Shown here in pieces: positions 7,754 to 9,865 of a DNA stretch of 9,865 nt. Numbering within the stretch: the first letter of the stretch is position 1; each line of letters opens with the position of its first letter. The stretch lies in the NCBI GenBank assembly GCA_030835065.1, contig JAUQWR010000314.1, forward strand, positions 1 through 9,865. The letters are read 5' to 3'. The notes beneath the pieces are model-generated. The model made no database searches. It saw only the letters and a program-made list of their open reading frames with translations, and had not been told where the DNA came from. This stretch comes from Candidatus Kapaibacterium sp. GTDB lineage: Bacteria > Bacteroidota > Ignavibacteria > Kapaibacteriales > UBA2268. Made by a program: the position numbers and the translations under genes.

Positions 7754-9487
7754 TTAATTTTGCTCTAACTCGATTTTAATATTTACTCTACGTTTTTCTT
7801 CGTAGCTCGAGTCTGATGTATCTACTCCCATACCTTCTACTGTCCAATTTATTTTATCTTTAATAGAGTTGTATTCCGGATGTTGCATTAGAAGCTTTTC
7901 AAAATGTTTTGCAGTGAAATAGGCTCTCAACTTAGATAATAAATTGTTGTCCATTGCGGTTCCTTTTTCGAGCTTAAAATTATATTCTTCGTCTTCAATA
8001 TTAAAATCAAAATAAACAGCATCTTTAGAAATAGGGCGAGGATCGGCATATCCTGTAATTTTAATTCTAATATTATTATTTTCCAGTTTATTGCAAATAC
8101 CTTTCATATTCGAGACAGTATTAAGAATAAAATCTGCAGCTTGATCTAATGTTTTTTCTACTTCAGGTGCATATTCATCATATTTAGCACCGGGATTTTC
8201 TACATATTTAGTACTTAGATCATTACCTATCATATTATAAGCAAATTTTAGGCGGAGTGCTTCTAAGTTTTCGGAAGTATTCGGCAAATAATATCCGGTT
8301 ACAAAGAAGGGAACCGAAGCTTCAGATAGATTAAGTTCATTTTCAGAATTTATTTCAATTTGGGTTTTAATCACTACAAAATTGGAATCGTTGCAAGGCA
8401 CTAAAAACCTTTGCTGCTCTGCAGTTTGTCCACAATTATTAGTAAACTTGACAACATATTCATTCATCGGCATCAAATTAAATGAGAACAGACCTGACTT
8501 GTCTACTTTTTTTGATTGCCAGAGTTCTCCTTCAGTGCTCAATAATTCGACTTTACCTTCTAAATCAGTATCTGCAGATTTAGAAGTAATTTCGCCATCG
8601 AGCCTGGCATTGCCACATAATTGGAAAGCATACAAATCTCTTCCACCACAGCCACCACGGCGGTTAGATGCAAGATAGATTTTATCCTGAAAAATTGCCG
8701 GACCGGTTTCGTCAAACTCTGTATTTGCCGGAGCAAAAAGCGCTTTTGATGCTGTCCATAAAGACTCGGGATTTGGTTCGGCTTTAATCAGTTCATAGTT
8801 CTTTTTTTGAGAATAACCCTGAGAAGCAAAATACAGCAAACCATCTTTAGAAATGAAAGGTGTAATTTCGTTTAATGCTGTATTTATATTTTTTCCAAGA
8901 TTTAGCGGTTTAGTCCATTTACCATTTTCATCTCTTCGGCTAATATATAAATCAATTTCTCCCAAACCACCTTCTCTATCCGAAGAAAAAATTAAAGTTT
9001 TGCCATCTGCTGAAAGAGCAGGATGAGATTCGTAAGCGCTTGAATTGATTTCTCTAATTGGAGTAGGCTTGCTCCAAACTCCATCTTTTAGTTCTGAGTA
9101 ATAAATATCTCGATTTACTCGTTTGCTTTCTTTAGAAATTGCAGCAAAGTAAAGCTCTACTACTCCATCGGCTCTTCTAAAAAAGTAAGGCAATCCACTA
9201 TTTTGGTAAAATTTTAAGGGAAGAGTGGTATCTACCGTAGGATTAGAAAATTTACCATTTTCAAATTTTGATTTATAAATAGTTTCTTCTTTTTTTTGAT
9301 CTTTGCGAGTAGCTGTAAAATAGAGGTTGCCATCAAAAAAATGTGGCGAATATTCGTCAAGGTCTGAGTTGAATATTGAACCCATATTGCCTTGAGCTGG
9401 AGCTTTAGGGCATTTAGATGGAGTGACGCAAGACTGCAAAACTGCTGCCAATGCTACTATACATATAATCCAATATTTACTTTTCAT
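7754..9487 (-). CDS. Outer-membrane lipoprotein with PD40 propeller, CRD-like and OmpA-like domains (PorE-like)
   Basis: This 577-aa protein has a lipoprotein signal peptide ending VALAAVLQSC (acylated C20). Residues about 40-288 are a PD40/TolB-like propeller with repeats such as DEYSPHFFDGNLYFTATR (44-61), ESHPALSADGKTLIFSSDR (153-171), ITPFISKDGLLYFAS (208-222) and GPAIFQDKIYLASNRRGG (262-279). Residues about 290-372 look like a carboxypeptidase-regulatory beta domain. Residues about 400-575 are an OmpA_C-like peptidoglycan-binding domain: ITGYAD (477-482), NNLLSKLRAYF (514-524), VEGMG (550-554) and EKRRVNIKIE (564-573). D482 and R521 correspond to the residues that bind diaminopimelate in OmpA. 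The order propeller-CRD-OmpA is that of PorE, a T9SS accessory protein, but the TPR repeats at the PorE N-terminus are missing. Other PD40-OmpA lipoproteins share this plan, so PorE function is not certain. No clear Shine-Dalgarno site is seen. Confidence 0.88.
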   Translation of the reverse strand: MKSKYWIICIVALAAVLQSCVTPSKCPKAPAQGNMGSIFNSDLDEYSPHFFDGNLYFTATRKDQKKEETIYKSKFENGKFSNPTVDTTLPLKFYQNSGLPYFFRRADGVVELYFAAISKESKRVNRDIYYSELKDGVWSKPTPIREINSSAYESHPALSADGKTLIFSSDREGGLGEIDLYISRRDENGKWTKPLNLGKNINTALNEITPFISKDGLLYFASQGYSQKKNYELIKAEPNPESLWTASKALFAPANTEFDETGPAIFQDKIYLASNRRGGCGGRDLYAFQLCGNARLDGEITSKSADTDLEGKVELLSTEGELWQSKKVDKSGLFSFNLMPMNEYVVKFTNNCGQTAEQQRFLVPCNDSNFVVIKTQIEINSENELNLSEASVPFFVTGYYLPNTSENLEALRLKFAYNMIGNDLSTKYVENPGAKYDEYAPEVEKTLDQAADFILNTVSNMKGICNKLENNNIRIKITGYADPRPISKDAVYFDFNIEDEEYNFKLEKGTAMDNNLLSKLRAYFTAKHFEKLLMQHPEYNSIKDKINWTVEGMGVDTSDSSYEEKRRVNIKIELEQN

Positions 9488-9512
9488 TTTATAAACAGCC
9501 GCAAATTAATCT

Positions 9513-9549
9513 AAAAACAAAACAGCATAGTATTAAGAAAATACTATGC
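9513..9549 (-). terminator. Intrinsic terminator downstream of the right-edge gene
   Basis: GCATAGTATT (9525-9534) and AATACTATGC (9540-9549) form a perfect 10-bp stem with a 5-nt loop. On the minus strand it is followed by a T-rich tract, TGTTTTGTTTTT (9524-9513). It lies 33 nt past the stop codon at 9582-9584. The plus strand has no T-run after it. It also lies only about 40 nt upstream of the PorE-like gene start, so that gene's promoter must overlap or follow it. Confidence 0.75.
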
Positions 9550-9581
9550 CATTAGTTTAATCGATTTTAAATTGTTTTAGA

Positions 9582-9865
9582 TTAAGAGAAAATCTCTTTA
9601 TATAAGTCGTGTCCATATCTAGCAAATGATTCGAAATATCCGGAAAACCATTGATTAAGCGAAATACCTGCATGTTTGGAATCTTTAATATCGTGTATGT
9701 CGGAAACTCCACCAGTGCGAATCACATGGAATTCTTTTTTAAGATTTTTTTCTTTGATATAAGCAGCAGCAATTGAAGCAATTTTATAAGAATTTTCTTT
9801 TAAAATACTTCCTGACAGCCCACCACCAAAGGTAGAAGTGAAGTAATCATAAAAATGCTTGTCGC
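9582..9865 (-). CDS. C-terminal fragment of a probable dihydroorotate dehydrogenase-like flavoprotein (partial, runs off right edge)
   Basis: The last 93 residues plus stop are visible; the 5' part lies beyond the window. FGGGLSGSILK (12-22 of the fragment) resembles the GGLSG-x-x-(I/L)K signature near the C-terminus of dihydroorotate dehydrogenases. FHVIRTGGVSDIHDI (45-59) resembles the last beta strand and FMN phosphate-binding loop (usually IIGVGGI or similar) of these TIM-barrel enzymes. The final helix (FESFARYGHDLYKEIFS) also fits that position. DHODs oxidise dihydroorotate to orotate in pyrimidine synthesis. R-T-G in place of the common G-V-G or S-G before the loop makes the match imperfect, so a DHOD-family paralogue or another FMN barrel enzyme remains possible. 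Confidence 0.6.
   Translation of the reverse strand, partial: DKHFYDYFTSTFGGGLSGSILKENSYKIASIAAAYIKEKNLKKEFHVIRTGGVSDIHDIKDSKHAGISLNQWFSGYFESFARYGHDLYKEIFS

Noticed and set aside
8382..8678. 98-aa plus-strand open frame inside the PorE-like gene
   Set aside because: It lies wholly antisense to a well-supported domain-containing protein and shows no domain or signal of its own.
1..9865. A defence, mobile-element or biosynthetic system spanning the window
   Set aside because: No nuclease, transposase, integrase, toxin-antitoxin pair, phage gene or biosynthetic core enzyme is present. The genes lie in alternating orientations with separate terminators, as in ordinary chromosomal sequence.

Overview
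The window is AT-rich and carries six genes, two of them cut by the window edges, plus short intergenic regions. It looks like a member of the Bacteroidota or a close relative in the FCB group (Ignavibacteria/Kapabacteria-type lineages are possible). The reasons are: a type IX secretion (T9SS) C-terminal sorting domain on a large BNR-repeat protein; a PD40-propeller/OmpA lipoprotein resembling the T9SS accessory protein PorE; a lipoprotein whose post-cysteine residues match the Bacteroidota surface-export rule S(D/E)3; and promoter -7 elements of the form TAnnTTTG. Shine-Dalgarno use is mixed: good AGGAG/AGGAGG/GGGAG sites on three genes, none obvious on two others. Lineage cannot be fixed from this window alone.

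Layout, left to right. The left edge (minus strand, 1-79) holds the first 26 codons of a probable CoA-binding-domain protein. It is divergent from a 988-aa CheB-CheR fusion (186-3152, plus) whose C-terminal half is a long NEEL-type coiled coil with PAS-like sensor domains and no histidine kinase. A strong hairpin with A/T flanks separates this gene from the convergent 974-aa secreted protein (3192-6116, minus): signal peptide, Asp-box beta-propeller, FN3-like region, jelly-roll-like region and T9SS sorting domain. A very AT-rich divergent region (6117-6297) leads into two tandem plus-strand lipoproteins, 220 aa and 228 aa. They appear to be diverged paralogues of each other and belong to no family I recognise. 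They are separated by a good terminator and, for the second, a Bacteroidota-type promoter. The second meets, tail to tail with a 2-nt gap, a minus-strand outer-membrane lipoprotein (7754-9487) with propeller, carboxypeptidase-regulatory-like and OmpA-like domains. The right edge (9582-9865, minus) is the C-terminal 93 residues of a probable dihydroorotate dehydrogenase-like flavoprotein, followed by its own terminator hairpin.

The genes do not form one operon. The common thread of the middle and right parts is the cell envelope: a T9SS-exported cargo, a PorE-like peptidoglycan-anchored lipoprotein, and two small lipoproteins. I found no tRNA or rRNA, CRISPR array, insertion sequence, phage gene or defence system. 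No stretch longer than 300 bases lacks a gene. The least explained items are the paralogous lipoprotein pair and the terminator-like hairpin placed in front of its first member.
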